This document shows positions 34,101 through 45,015 of a stretch of 64,000 nucleotides of DNA, piece after piece. The stretch's first letter is position 1. Each line of letters starts with the position of its first letter. A model generated the notes under the pieces. It saw nothing but the letters and a program-made list of their open reading frames with translations. It did not search any database and was not told the DNA's origin. Source of the DNA: Cryptomeria japonica (taxonomy: Eukaryota; Streptophyta; Pinopsida; Cupressales; Cupressaceae); assembly GCF_030272615.1 (NCBI RefSeq), contig NC_081408.1:607920173-607984172 (forward strand), in the 5' to 3' direction. A program made the position numbers and the translations under genes.

Positions 34101-36182
34101 TGATTATCATGGCAATACCAATCACCCCAATTATGATCAATCTGTGACTCTGGAGAGAAGTCCTTTGGTCTGAGGAACCTCTTGATTTCAGGGGACAAAG
34201 TGTAATCCCTGTGTTGCCCAAAAGTTGCACTAAGAGGTTTCACAAAGTATTCTTGAAAGTGCCAATATTGGTTGTTCATGAACCTCTGGTCCCATGCAGA
34301 TACCCATAATTGAACTGGCTTCTTCAGACCATTCTTATCATAAGATCTAATGCTGAACTCATCTGACCAGAATTTAATTTCTTGTCCACAATAAAGAATG
34401 ATATGCATTAACAAGGAGTACAATGAAAAATGAATATTCACAAGGTCCCCTTTCATGTTTTCTAATCCATGATTTAAGGCATCTGCAACATAAGTGGCAA
34501 AATCAAATGACCTAGGGTCCTTTGACTGTAAATCAGCACACATAACCATAACCCCAATATCCATGAGTGGATGAGCCTCCAGGCCTAGTACTTGGGCTGC
34601 AGCATAATATGTATACTTGAAATATGGATGGAAGTGGTTGACGTCAAACGGCACCTTGTCATCTTTGCCAAACGAAACAAGTGACCCACCCACTTTTGGC
34701 CTGTGAACAGGTAGTCTCCAAGTCCTGTATATATTTTCCAAACTAAAGAATTCCTGTGAAAGTTTCTTCATATCGATATTCTCCTCTACTTCCCAGTCCA
34801 AATCAAAGACCATATCAATAGTCTGTTTGTTAATTACTACTAATGTATTCCCTCTGTAATCACATATGGTTTTGGTTCTTGGGTTGTAGCAATCTACCAG
34901 AGCTTTCATCAATTCTACGTCTACAAACACATTTGGGACTACCAATTTGCCTAAGTTCTTCTTCCATAGATTACTTATGGGTTCTGGTGCATCCCTTCTT
35001 TTGTAGCCAAATAAGAATAACTCATGCCCTCTGATTTCAGTCCAAATGTCTCCTAGATTTTCAAATCTATCCTCTAATCCTTCTTCTTCACTTTTAATCT
35101 TTTTGGACCTTACGCTAGACGATGGACACTGGTCTAACAAATCCTGAGTCAGAGCTCTCCCTTCTTTCTTTTGTCTCTTGGGCTTCTCTTCAGGGTTCAG
35201 CTCTTTTCCTTTCCTACTCTTTTTAGAAGAAGAAGACGAAGGTTCCATAATTACAGTAAATACGAGAGACAACACTTACTTGGAGGAATGCTCAACTCTT
35301 CTGGTTATCGTTCGCAAGTTTCCGCAAGTTCTTCGCAGTTTTCAATCTTTTGGCATCGATCTGGTTCTTACGAAAATTCACTCAGTTCAACTGTAATCGT
35401 ATGGGAAACTTGTGCACAGTTAATGTTCTGCATCTACAATGGCTACTCAAGTGTTTAAACTTAATTGCAGATGTGACACTCTTCAATTGAGCCTTTAACT
35501 CTTTCGCGGGAAGTACAGTTCGCTCAAAGTGCTCATATTTCAAGTTATCGATGAAACCCTTGTCTTCGGCCGAGTGTTTAAATCTTCCATCGAAAGCTCA
35601 TTTTCTTCGATACTATTGTTTTGGTGAATAGCTCATGTCGAGAAGCCATTTTTAAGACTCATCGAAATCAGTCTTTCATCGATAAACCCCTTTTTCGATA
35701 AGTCACTTGCAATTTCCATCGAAATCATTCTTTTCGGTGAGTTTCTTTCTTCGGTGAAGGCCTATGTATGTTCATCGATATCCTTTTTTCATCGATATCC
35801 CTCTTTATCGACGAAAGAACTTTTCCTTTGTTCGACGTCATGTTCATCGATGAAAACTTGCATTTCGATGAATGCCTTTTGAGTTTCTTCGGTAATGATA
35901 ATCCTTCGAAATCACCTTTTGCCTTTTGGCCTTTTGCTTTTACCTTTTCGATGAAACTTGGGGTATCGATGAACGGTTCTTTGTATTCATCGAAGGTGAC
36001 TTTTTGTCGAAATACTTTTGCATGGTGCTTTACGTACCTCTTTTCGATGAAAATACTCTTTCGATGAAACGTCTTTTGCAGTGCTCGATACAATTTGCTG
36101 GCCGAAACATCCTTTAGTCTTCATGCTTATGGAAACATACATTTTTTTTATATATTTTTATTTTCAAATATAGTGTTCAACA
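31187..36182 (-). repeat. Element D 5' LTR (4996 bp)
   Basis: It is the partner of 19582-24579. On the minus strand it starts at 36182 with TGTTGAACAC and ends at 31187 next to the PBS. Its TCGAT cluster is at about 35530-36095 and its TATA candidate at 36149-36154. Confidence 0.95.
32099..35248 (-). pseudogene. LTR-borne ORF of element D, 5' LTR copy
   Basis: Same frame and length as the copy at 20496-23645 (offset exactly 11603), with ATG at 35248. Four stops at 33800, 33287, 33257 and 32192 are all absent from the other copy, where the codons are CAG, CGA, CAG and CGA. No stop is shared between the two LTRs, so the ORF was open over all 1049 codons when D inserted. The protein is as described for the other copy. 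Amino-acid differences are few (for example Thr/Arg, Pro/Ser and Ala/Thr changes in the first 460 residues). Being in the 5' LTR, this copy would be the one in the genomic transcript's leader. Confidence 0.8.
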
Positions 36183-36187
36183 GTACC
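36183..36187. repeat. Target-site duplication of element D, right copy (GTACC)
   Basis: It matches 19577-19581. B resumes at 36188. Confidence 0.93.
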
Positions 36188-37139
36188 ATTGTGGAACATG
36201 TATGGGTACATTTTGATGTGTTTTTGATGCATTTATAATATGAAATGGATAAAATGCTTGATGTGATGCTTGATGTAATGCAAATGCACTAACCAAATGG
36301 ATGCAGGATGCAACATATGTGTGTGGAGATCAGAGAATAGGACTGAATTGACTGCCCAAACTAACAGAAGAAATGTTAGTAAGAAGAAATGAGACAGAGG
36401 ACAGTTAGAGACAAAGAAAAACTTGCTTTCACTAATGCACTTTGTAGGTGAGAACCTTTATTTAATGTAGCAAAACGGATGCATAGCATCATGGCATTGA
36501 AGGCCAGAGCTGAAATGCAACCCTTTTTGCAAAAGATAGACACATCACACAGAAGGAATGAGTGAAACATCCTAGGTTGCATACATCAAGGGTCGAGGTA
36601 TGTGCGGCATTCACAAAGCGAACGTACTTATCACAGACACCCAATGATATAGTTGCCCCAGTTTGCAACAAACATTCCACAAACAACAATCACAACCAAA
36701 AAAAAGGGACCATGAACCATCCCGGTCACTCTAAATCACTTAGTGACATCATCGAGCAACATAGGAACATGATCGAAGATAAATCAATAAATGATAAGAC
36801 TTGCTAATTCCAACAAGTCAAACAAACATCTTGATCTTCATTGTCAAAAGTTGAAAGTGTTGATAGGATGGTAATGTTGTCTAGTTTCAGGGAATGCGAT
36901 ACCCCATCTAAGACAGGACACAGTCTGGTTTCAGGTATACCACACCCTATATAAGACTCATGATAGTAGTGACAAGGTCAAATGATATTGATGTTGAGTG
37001 ATTGATATGACAATTTTAATTAGTTTGAATGTCTGGTTTGATTGAAAAAGGTTCATTTGTTTACGCATGATTCCAGTTAAAGCACAATGTTGTGATTGCT
37101 TGTCATTGGAGGTATGCTCAGCGATCTGTCGATGCACAA
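36188..37139 (-). other. Element B 3' untranslated region, part
   Basis: This is B sequence with no supported gene. A short plus-strand open frame at 36562-36807 has no recognisable motif. Two near-repeats of a GATACCCCATCTAAGAC/CAGTCTGGTTTCAGG type lie at about 36885-36955. Confidence 0.45.
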
Positions 37140-37540
37140 AGGAGATATTTTTGTTTTGTTTTTTCAAGACTTTATTTGACTTTTTAAGGATTTATTTCAG
37201 GACATTTTTCAATTTTTTTGATTTTTTTAGGACTTTATTCAATTTTTTGGATTTTTTCAGGACATTATTTGATTTTTAGGGATTTTTTCAGGACATTTTT
37301 CAATTTTTTTGAGATATTTCAGGATATTTTTCCATTTTTTTGGATTATTTCAGGACATTTTTCAATTTTTTTTAAAGTTATTTCAGGACATTTTTCAATA
37401 TTTTTGAGTTATTTCAGGATATTTTTCAATTTTTTTGAATTATTTCAGGACATTTTTCAATTTTTATGATTTTTTAGAGGACATTTTTCAATTTTTATGA
37501 TTTTTTCAGAACATTTTTCAATTTTTATGATTTTGCCCCC
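37140..37540. repeat. 31-bp minisatellite in B 3' untranslated region
   Basis: About twelve tandem units on the theme CAGGACATTTTTCAATTTTT plus GA-rich filler, with period near 31 bp. They lie between the end of B's ORF (38648) and its 3' LTR. Such arrays in the 3' UTR are known from Tat/Ogre elements. Phe-rich open frames across it are artefacts. Confidence 0.85.
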
Positions 37541-38647
37541 AGTGTCTAGCAAGTCAAGGAATATGACAGGTGAATAAATAGGCTTTTTGAAATGTTGGTG
37601 GATAGAGGGAAGACAAAGGCCTTTTATCATGGAGACAATATGGATGCAATTTCCAAGGGCTATTGCGTGATGGGACAAGAGATTGGATATGACAATGTAA
37701 AGCAGTGACATGGCATGAGGGACATGTCAAGAGGTTTTTGAAACTATGTTTAAATTTTATGTCCTTTTGTCAGATCAAGATCAAGGAATGAAAAAGAGTG
37801 TATGGATAGTGATAAGATATGGATAGGATAAGCAAGACCAAGAATGGATAAGGGACATGGACTGAAGGTCGAGGTAGGCTAAGGGATAGTGGCAGAAAGT
37901 TGCAATAAGCCAGGGAATATGGATGAAAGGTTATAATAAGCAAATGGATAAATACCAAAAGCTATGATGGACTAAAAGTTGCAAACAAGATGCATGATTC
38001 TCATGAAGATCCTCAGCTTTGTCAAGATCAAAGGTGGAAAGGGAAACTAGACATGAGGGACAATAGGATAATGGAGGAGTATGACATGGTATGATAGGAT
38101 AATGAAGGGCAATAGGATATGAAGGAGGAAACCTGCCCCCAAGTGTAGTGTGCAAGAAGTTCATAGATTACGCATGACGCCTATTTTCCAGGTTTTCATC
38201 ACGGTACTTGCCCAAGGTGCCTGTTTGCCAGGTTTTCACCAGTGGACGAATTATTTTTGCTTTACTTTTTTTTTCTTTTTCTTTTTTTTCACTTTTTTTT
38301 TTGACTTTTTCAATAGAAGATGGACACATGATAGGGGATGGAAGAATGACTCAAGCATCTTTTTTTTTGGATAGTAGCCTTGAAAAAAATGGACCATGAC
38401 CTTTAAAAGTATGCTCAAAGACGTTGGTAGGATAAGGACATGGAAAAAGAGATGAAATTAAGCCAAGGATTTATGCAAAGGATTGGACCAAAGGGATCGA
38501 AGGATGGAAAATATGCATTGGATAATGGATAGGGTATTGGAAGAATTGCACTTTAGTGGATGGAAATGAAGGCAAGATCAACACTGGCACACACCTTGAG
38601 GGGTGATGGACTGATGGAGGAAAAATGTATTTTGGATATTGAGATTT
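37541..38647 (-). other. Element B 3' untranslated region, part
   Basis: No supported gene. It is purine-biased on the plus strand, with many GGATA/ATGGA words, and has a T-rich low-complexity run at 38263-38310. Confidence 0.5.
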
Positions 38648-41338
38648 TTATGAAGGAAAGGCTATGGATTTTGGGACATAAGGGCCCAAAACGGATGAAG
38701 AAGGTGGTGGAGAAATAGACTTGGAAGATTTGGATGGAGGAATAGCAATTTTAGATGCCAATTTTGATGTTTCTTTAGGATTTTGTGCTTCAAGGAGCCA
38801 CTTAGGGATCCACATGGTTTTTGATGTTTCATGCTTTTGTGGTTCCTTGGAGTGCATTGCTTGCACAAGGTATTTAGGAACCCATATATATTTTGACTTT
38901 GCTTTATTTTTCTCAGTGGGCCTTTGTGGCCTTTTGGATATTTCTTTTTCTTTATAGATCATATTGTTCTTTGTTTTGACATGTCGATTAGATTGGACAT
39001 GTTGATCCTTGAAAACATGTGGATTGCTAGACTTATGACGTTTATACTTGGCATCCAAATTGCTTGGAGGAGGAAAGGAACGCATGGATGGATATGAATG
39101 AAATGGAGTTATTTTGGATTGATGAAATTTACTCAAGGATGTGTGCCTTTGCTGACCTTGCATAAAGGATGAAGGGATATAAGGACCTAAGATGGATGGA
39201 AGGTATGATGGGGAAGGTGTATGTTTTGATTTTGAAGGGATGTTGGATTTAGTAGGGGTACCCACGTCTTGAGGAATGTCACTTAGGCCATGATCCTTAA
39301 TATTTTCTTTAACATGAAGGGATTCTTGCTTATGGATGTCTACCCCTTTGCCTTTATGAATATTTTGACTTGTAGGATACTCTTTTCTTTAGGAAGAAGA
39401 TGCGAGTCCATTATGAGGTGGATATGATATGAGAGAAATAATGAGATCTTGAAGTCAATCGGATTGTACCAAACTGGAAGAACCCATTATGCATGTAGAG
39501 GGTTCATGAAAATCTTGCACTGACACGTTAGAATCATGAGGGGGATTAGGATCATGAGGGGGACTAGGATTGTGTAGTGGACATGGTTCAATGATAGGCT
39601 CTTCAAGAGATGGAATGGGAGAAATAATGGGATCATCAAAAGAAATGCGATCTTGGAGTGTATATGGAGCATTAAGACAAGGAGATGGAGGAACAAAAGG
39701 ATCTTGTGGAGGATTTAAAGGAATAATTTGATCTTGACAAGAAGGAAGATCATTGGAATCCTCTTGACTTTTAATGGGATCATCGGAAAGGATGGAAGGG
39801 ATATCTTGATCTTTCTTAGGAAGTGGAATGCCAATGGGATTTGAAAGGACATTTTTTTCATGAAATGGAAAGGGATTGTTTGGGATTGGATGGACTGGGA
39901 TATCTTGATCTTGCTCGGGGAATGGAGTGTCAATAGGGCTTTGGATAGGATGGACAAGAATAGGGGAATCATCATGAGTGTCTGGGAAGATGGGGTCCTA
40001 GTCAACAATTGGATGGGATGATAAGGTTTCAGGATCTTGATCTTGATCTATTTTAAGACACGTTTTTTCATGCTCTAAATTATCCTCTTGACATGAGGTT
40101 GGACTTTGGATATGCATGGGGGATTCTGACAAGGGATCAATGTTTTGGCATGAAGGAAATGCACTTTGAACATTTGTGATGGATTCTGGCAAGGAATCAA
40201 TGCTTGAACATGAGGAAGAGGGACTTCGAATGGGATCCTCTAAAACAGGTAATGGCAATAAAGTGCATGGTGGCATTGGGTCTTTTATTTCTGAAACATG
40301 ACAAGGATGTGCATCATGAATTGAATTATCTTGGAAATCAATTATGGATAGCTCTTGGATAATTTCATCCTTAGGTGTATTGTTTGATGAGGACAATATG
40401 GAAGGTTCTTGTGAAACTTCTAAAGGTGTAGGGATAGATGCCACTAGAGAGTCAATTTGTTTGTGGGGGGATGAGGCATTGCTAGACATAATTGTATTAT
40501 CTTGATCTTCCTCAAAGAACTCACTTGGTAGTTTCCTTAAGAGCGTTGCAATAAAGCCACCTTTCTTTCAAGGTTTTGACATGGTTGTATCTGGAATTTG
40601 AACTTGTTTGGCAAGAATTTGGTTTGATTTCATGTTTTGATATTGGACTTGGTTCAATTGTTCTGACATGTTTGAAACTTGGCTTGGTGTGGGCTGCAAC
40701 CTTTGTTTTTGAATGTTTGGTTGTGGTTGTTGACATTGATATGTTGATTGAACTTGTTGATATTCCACCATTGGTTGAACTATTCATGGACATTGTATAG
40801 TTGGATGGACATATTGTTGAAATTGGACCATTGGTTGTGTTGGTTGTATATGTTGGACCATTGGTTGTGTCTGTTAGAAATGTTCGAATTGTTGAACAAT
40901 TGGTTGTGATAGTTGAAAATCTGATTGATAGTAAACACCTTCTTGTTCTTGTTATGGAGGCACATAATGTTGAAATTGATGTTGTCTTTTTTCTTGAAAA
41001 TGTTTCATCATCTCTATTTGTGAGAGGAGAGATGGTATGTCTGATCATTCAAGAAGAGATCTTACATCAATTGGCTCAATCTTTGGATTTCGACTTGGAA
41101 ATTTTCAAAACATTTTGGACATTTGTGATCTATTCTTCTCAATGTTTTTCACTCTTTGTTCCAAAATCTCATTTTCTTGAGCTAGTTTCTCCTCTAGTTT
41201 TTGTATTTGGACATTTACATCATCATGATAAGTTTGATCCAAGTTTTGAGACATGTAGAGGTTGGATTGACATGACTGATTGCTCAATCATGATTACATG
41301 GCTTCGTAAGAAGGTTGAGACCTCATTTCAACAAACAT
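38648..41338 (-). pseudogene. Element B sense ORF: Gln/Pro/Ser-rich protein of unknown function
   Basis: One minus-strand frame of 897 codons runs from ATG 41338 to the stop at 38648, with about ten stops and no clear frameshift. The order is: short coiled coil (about 41250-41110; QKLEEKLAQENEILEQRVKN), Gln-rich region with repeated QTQPMVQ (41000-40570), Ser/Pro/Asp-rich acidic region (40490-39480), and a basic C-terminal region (39265-38648). The last holds a doubled motif, IWVPKYLVQA and MWIPKWLLEA, flanked by LGPYIPSSF and LGPYVPKSI. There is no zinc knuckle or enzyme motif. Its position where gag normally lies suggests a structural or RNA-binding role, which is inference. It could equally be a captured protein. 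Confidence 0.58.
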
Positions 41339-43469
41339 GTCACTATGAAATGCAACTAATGGGATTGACAAATGCAACCTAAAAGGATGACAATGCAACT
41401 TAATGTTTTTGTTGTTTTTCAAGATTTTGACAAACTTTTTGAATGAAATTCTAAAAATGAGACCCTTAGGAAATTGAAATGATGTCTAGACCTCAAAGGA
41501 CAAAAGGACCAAGTGACAAAAGGAAAAATTGACAATGTCTCACCTATATGCTTGGATACTAAGCTAGGTTTGACCAAATGACATTGATGACAAAAAGACA
41601 AAAGTTTGATAAGGTCAAGACTTCCTAACAATGACTTAGGGTTTATTCAAAGATTTGCATTACTCAAGTATGACAAAACCTAGTTTTGACACTATATGCA
41701 AAGGGACAATTACTATGCAAATGACCCTAATGATGATATGATAATGACCTAAGCTTAATGAAGAGACCTAGGGTATGCAAATGTGACCTAATGTTATGAG
41801 GGCAAAGATGCAAATGCAAATGTATGACAATGTCAACCTAAGACAAAACCTACGGTTGAATCATGAAATGGTATTACTCTAATGCAAGAGGACACATGCA
41901 AATGGATGACCCTTATTGATATGCATAGGGGTATGACCTAGGTGAAACCTAACCTTGGTAGTTGACAATGACTTTGCAAAATGCAAACCTAGGATGAACC
42001 TAAATCTAAGTGACATGAATGTTTAGACAAGATTTTGAAAAATGTTTGACAACCATGTTTGAAGGTGTTTTGAACTTTGTTGGATGAAATACTCTTGTGT
42101 TTAACCTTGTTTTGAATCAATTTGTCTTGTTTTTGAAATGAGACACAACTCAACTTTTGACAAGCAAAGAAGACAAGATATTTTAACTTAGACTCAAGAC
42201 AATCATTCTCATTCACACATTTCTTATGGTAGGTAAAGACAGTAGGTACTTGAGAGGTAGACTCATTATGAGATTCAAGGAGAATACATAGATGCTTGAC
42301 CACACGGGCTCCCCTCCACGGCACTCACTTCTTAGGGCAGCCAAGCATCAGTCCCCATGGAAATCTCCCCATGGCGAACTTAGTATCTCTTCCAAGTATC
42401 TGAACTTGTCCTTCTCAAGCAACTAGAAGGATTTTTGGCTTCTAAATACAAGGTGTTTAGTAAGGATTTTTGTTAAGCATTACTCCTTGGTGTCACGCAA
42501 GCATGATTGAGACATTAAGCCCACCACGATACCAAACAAATGTAGTCACATAAGCACGATTTAGACCATGAGGCCCTACCTAGATGTTGATATGAGAAAG
42601 AGTCCAAGGGTCATCACTTCCCAAGTAACTACAATTCCCACGTAACCCTTCCTTCAAAGCTTTCGCCCATTAGGTATTTATTTATAGTGAGTTATAATGC
42701 CAAGGTATCCTAGTTGTACTCACTTTGGGTCGTTCCTTTCTCACGATTATCATTTGCTTGCAAAAGAAAGCAAATGGTTGGGAAGGTAGGCCCTCTAAAG
42801 GTAACAAACAATCCGAGCCATGAGAATGGTATCGAAGATCTGGATTTCTGATCACCCTAAGAAGGATGAGAACATACTCTCTTACTCCAATGTCAAACTC
42901 AACAATCAAAGCAAACACATGTTTATTCCATCCTACTTAGCAATCATACTAGGTGCCTAATTATGAATTACAAACACAAAGTTCGGTTGGAATACAAGGC
43001 AACCTGCAAAATCACTAAGTTAGAAGTTTGATTTGTTTGGTCTTTGACTAGCAAACCTGCATAAAGTTTGTTAGTAGTTTCATTTTTGTCTTTGCCATGT
43101 GTAATGCCAAGGTGCTGCACAGAGAATTAGTACCAAATAAAAACCAAAATGCAGAAATAGAATGCAAAACAAAGTAATTTGCAAGTAAAAACACTGCTTT
43201 TTTACCTTTGTTTTTGGCCTTACACAGGTGCAGAATGTCTTACATAGGCACAGAATGTAGTAACATAGGCGCAGAATGAAGTAACATAGGCACAGATCCC
43301 TTTGACATAGGCATAGAAGTCCTTGACATAGGCATAGATCACTTGACACAGGCGCAAATTGCTCCTACATAGGTGTAGAAGTGCTCAGAAAGCCCTGAAT
43401 TACCCTGTTTCTTGGGTTTTTCACTTGCAAATCAGCTCAAAAGCACTCAAAAGCATGGTTAGGGGGTTA
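41339..43469 (-). other. Element B long leader
   Basis: This lies between the primer-site candidate and the sense ORF, about 2.1 kb, with no supported gene. The plus strand is rich in words such as CCTAATG, ATGCAAATG and ATGACC (41640-41990). Confidence 0.5.
43223..43387. repeat. 21-bp tandem array near B 5' end
   Basis: About eight units of the form CATAGGCACAGAATGTAGTAA. The period is a multiple of three, so the minus strand reads as a Cys/Leu-rich heptad peptide, but there is no sign of a real gene. The ACACAGGYGCA core is shared with 17238-17355 at the other end of B. Confidence 0.8.
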
Positions 43470-43488
43470 GTTCACATCGGGTTCACCA
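43470..43488 (-). promoter_or_regulatory. Candidate element B primer-binding site
   Basis: On the minus strand TGGTGAACCCGATGTGAAC lies five bases inside the LTR end. It starts TGG as a tRNA 3' CCA complement should. I could not match it to a particular tRNA. Confidence 0.5.
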
Positions 43489-43493
43489 ATTAA

Positions 43494-45010
43494 TGTAGAT
43501 AGGAAATGTGGAAATCATCAAAACAATGTTAACATTAGCCTAGTTCAATCACAAAAACTCAATTACAATGGCCAATCCTAATTACATTCAATGAAAACAT
43601 GAAAACAAGACATTCAAAATGAAAACTAAGAAAACCAACTGCAGATGTCTCCTTCATGTGGCTCCATTATCCTGCTTTCTCCTTCAAAGAGCTTTTGTTT
43701 TGTGGATCTCACCTTCAAGTGCATGAGTATAATGTGAAAGCAAGATTGACAAGACGAGGCAACAACATAAGGGTACTAGAACCATGATTGATTTGATCTT
43801 TTGATTGAAGAAATTCATCCAATTTATAGACAAATTGGACAGATGACAAGATTAGCATGAGGAGATTTGAAAGGAAATTTCAAATCAAGAATGACAAATA
43901 TGACAAATTATGACAAATTGACACTTTCTATGCAAAATTGATTGATTGATAATTTTGACAAATTGCTATATCAAAATTGATTGATTGTCAATTATGACAA
44001 ATTATGACAAATATGCTATGTCATTCCCATGAAATTAGGAGAAATAGAAGAAAATTGAAATTAAATGAATCAGAAATTAGGAAATTAGAAAATGAGGAAA
44101 TTAGGAATTAAGTGAAAATTAGAAAATGAGGAAATTAGGAATTAAGTGAATTAATTAACAATTTTTCATTTATTAATTAATTCACAAAGAGGGAGGAATT
44201 AGTTAGCCAATTAAATAAACATTTAATTGTGACAAGAAGACTTAGGATAAATAAATAAATTATTTAACCTAGAGGGAGAAATGACAAACAAGGTTAAATG
44301 AATAAATCATGAAACCCTAGAAGATGAATTAGAAATGTAAGGATGACAATTAGGTCTTGACAAAGGATAATTGATATCGATTTGATTTGATCATGATTCT
44401 GACTGACAAAGGACCAATGTTGATAAATGATAAATGTGCCAATTGATGAGGAACAATGACTAATTGATCCAAATTGACATGATTAAGAAGGATGACGATT
44501 GGTGTCAAATCGATGACAACGATCGATGACAAAATAGATTGCAAAATGACAAGATTGAAAATGACCACGATCGATGACAAATCGATCGCAAGATGACAAG
44601 ATTGAAAATGACAACGATCGATGACAAATCGATTGCATGATGATAAGATTGAAAATGACAATGATTGATGACAAATGGAATACATGATGATAAGATTGAT
44701 AAGAGGACAAAACCCTAATTCTATCATCGATTAGGATTGACGATGTCCAAAATGGTGATAAATGAACATGCACATTGATACGATGGGATAAGATCGACGA
44801 AAATCATGACTGAAGATTATTATTGACAAGACCAAATTCGAAAGTGAGACAAATGAAGAATGCAGAAGAAAGACTCGATTCTTGCAAATGATAAAGACCA
44901 AGTACGCAACATAGAAGAAATGTTAATGCGACACAAAAACCCTAAAATAAGGCAATGCGCAAATGTTAAAGTATGACTCCACAAGCGTTGACCATTTTTA
45001 GATGTCTACA
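43494..45010 (-). repeat. Element B 5' LTR
   Basis: The 1517-bp partner of 15180-16697, with TGTAGATAGG/TGTCTACA ends. Differences are scattered single bases, for example GGGG/GGAG near 43861. Confidence 0.92.
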
Positions 45011-45015
45011 ATCCT
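45011..45015. repeat. Target-site duplication of element B, right copy (ATCCT)
   Basis: It matches 15175-15179. Element C's LTR resumes at 45016 with CATCAATCAGATC. Confidence 0.93.

Larger units (their letters stand above)
19582..36182 (-). mobile_element. Element D: Tat-like Ty3/gypsy retrotransposon with ORF-bearing 5-kb LTRs
   Basis: Two LTRs of 4998 and 4996 bp, a perfect 5-bp target duplication, a PBS at 31167-31183 and one gag-pol frame on the minus strand define a complete 16.6-kb element. The integrase C-terminus lacks a chromodomain, and an additional RNase H is present, both pointing to the non-chromovirus Tat group. Each LTR holds a 1049-codon ORF. LTR ORF copies differ at roughly 2% of residues, far less than the LTRs of A or C, so D is the youngest insertion here. 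It lies in the 3' part of element B, just beyond the antisense PMD ORF. Confidence 0.93.
15180..45010 (-). mobile_element. Element B: large non-autonomous LTR retrotransposon (Tat-like guess)
   Basis: It has near-identical LTRs (15180-16697, 43494-45010) with TGTAGA...TCTACA ends, a perfect 5-bp target duplication, a polypurine tract at 16698 and a primer-site candidate at 43470-43488. Without nested D its own length is about 13.2 kb. The sense strand carries a long leader, one 897-codon ORF and a long 3' untranslated region with a minisatellite. A plant-mobile-domain ORF lies antisense near the 3' LTR. There is no protease, RT, RNase H or integrase. Extra antisense ORFs and 3'-UTR tandem repeats are known from plant Tat/Ogre gypsy elements, hence the tentative lineage. 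Confidence 0.85.

Noticed and set aside
37067-37469. Phe-rich membrane-like ORFs on the plus strand
   Set aside because: They are produced by the T-rich 31-bp minisatellite.
37140-37540. CRISPR-like spacing of repeats
   Set aside because: Units are contiguous and degenerate without spacers, in plant nuclear retroelement DNA; it is a minisatellite.
40801-41382. 193-codon plus-strand ORF
   Set aside because: It lies opposite the Gln-rich part of B's sense ORF, and its Val/Leu-rich composition is the complement of CAA/CAT codons.
43080-43349. Cys/Leu-rich ORF with heptad repeats resembling a cysteine-rich peptide
   Set aside because: The pattern arises from a 21-bp tandem repeat in B's leader.
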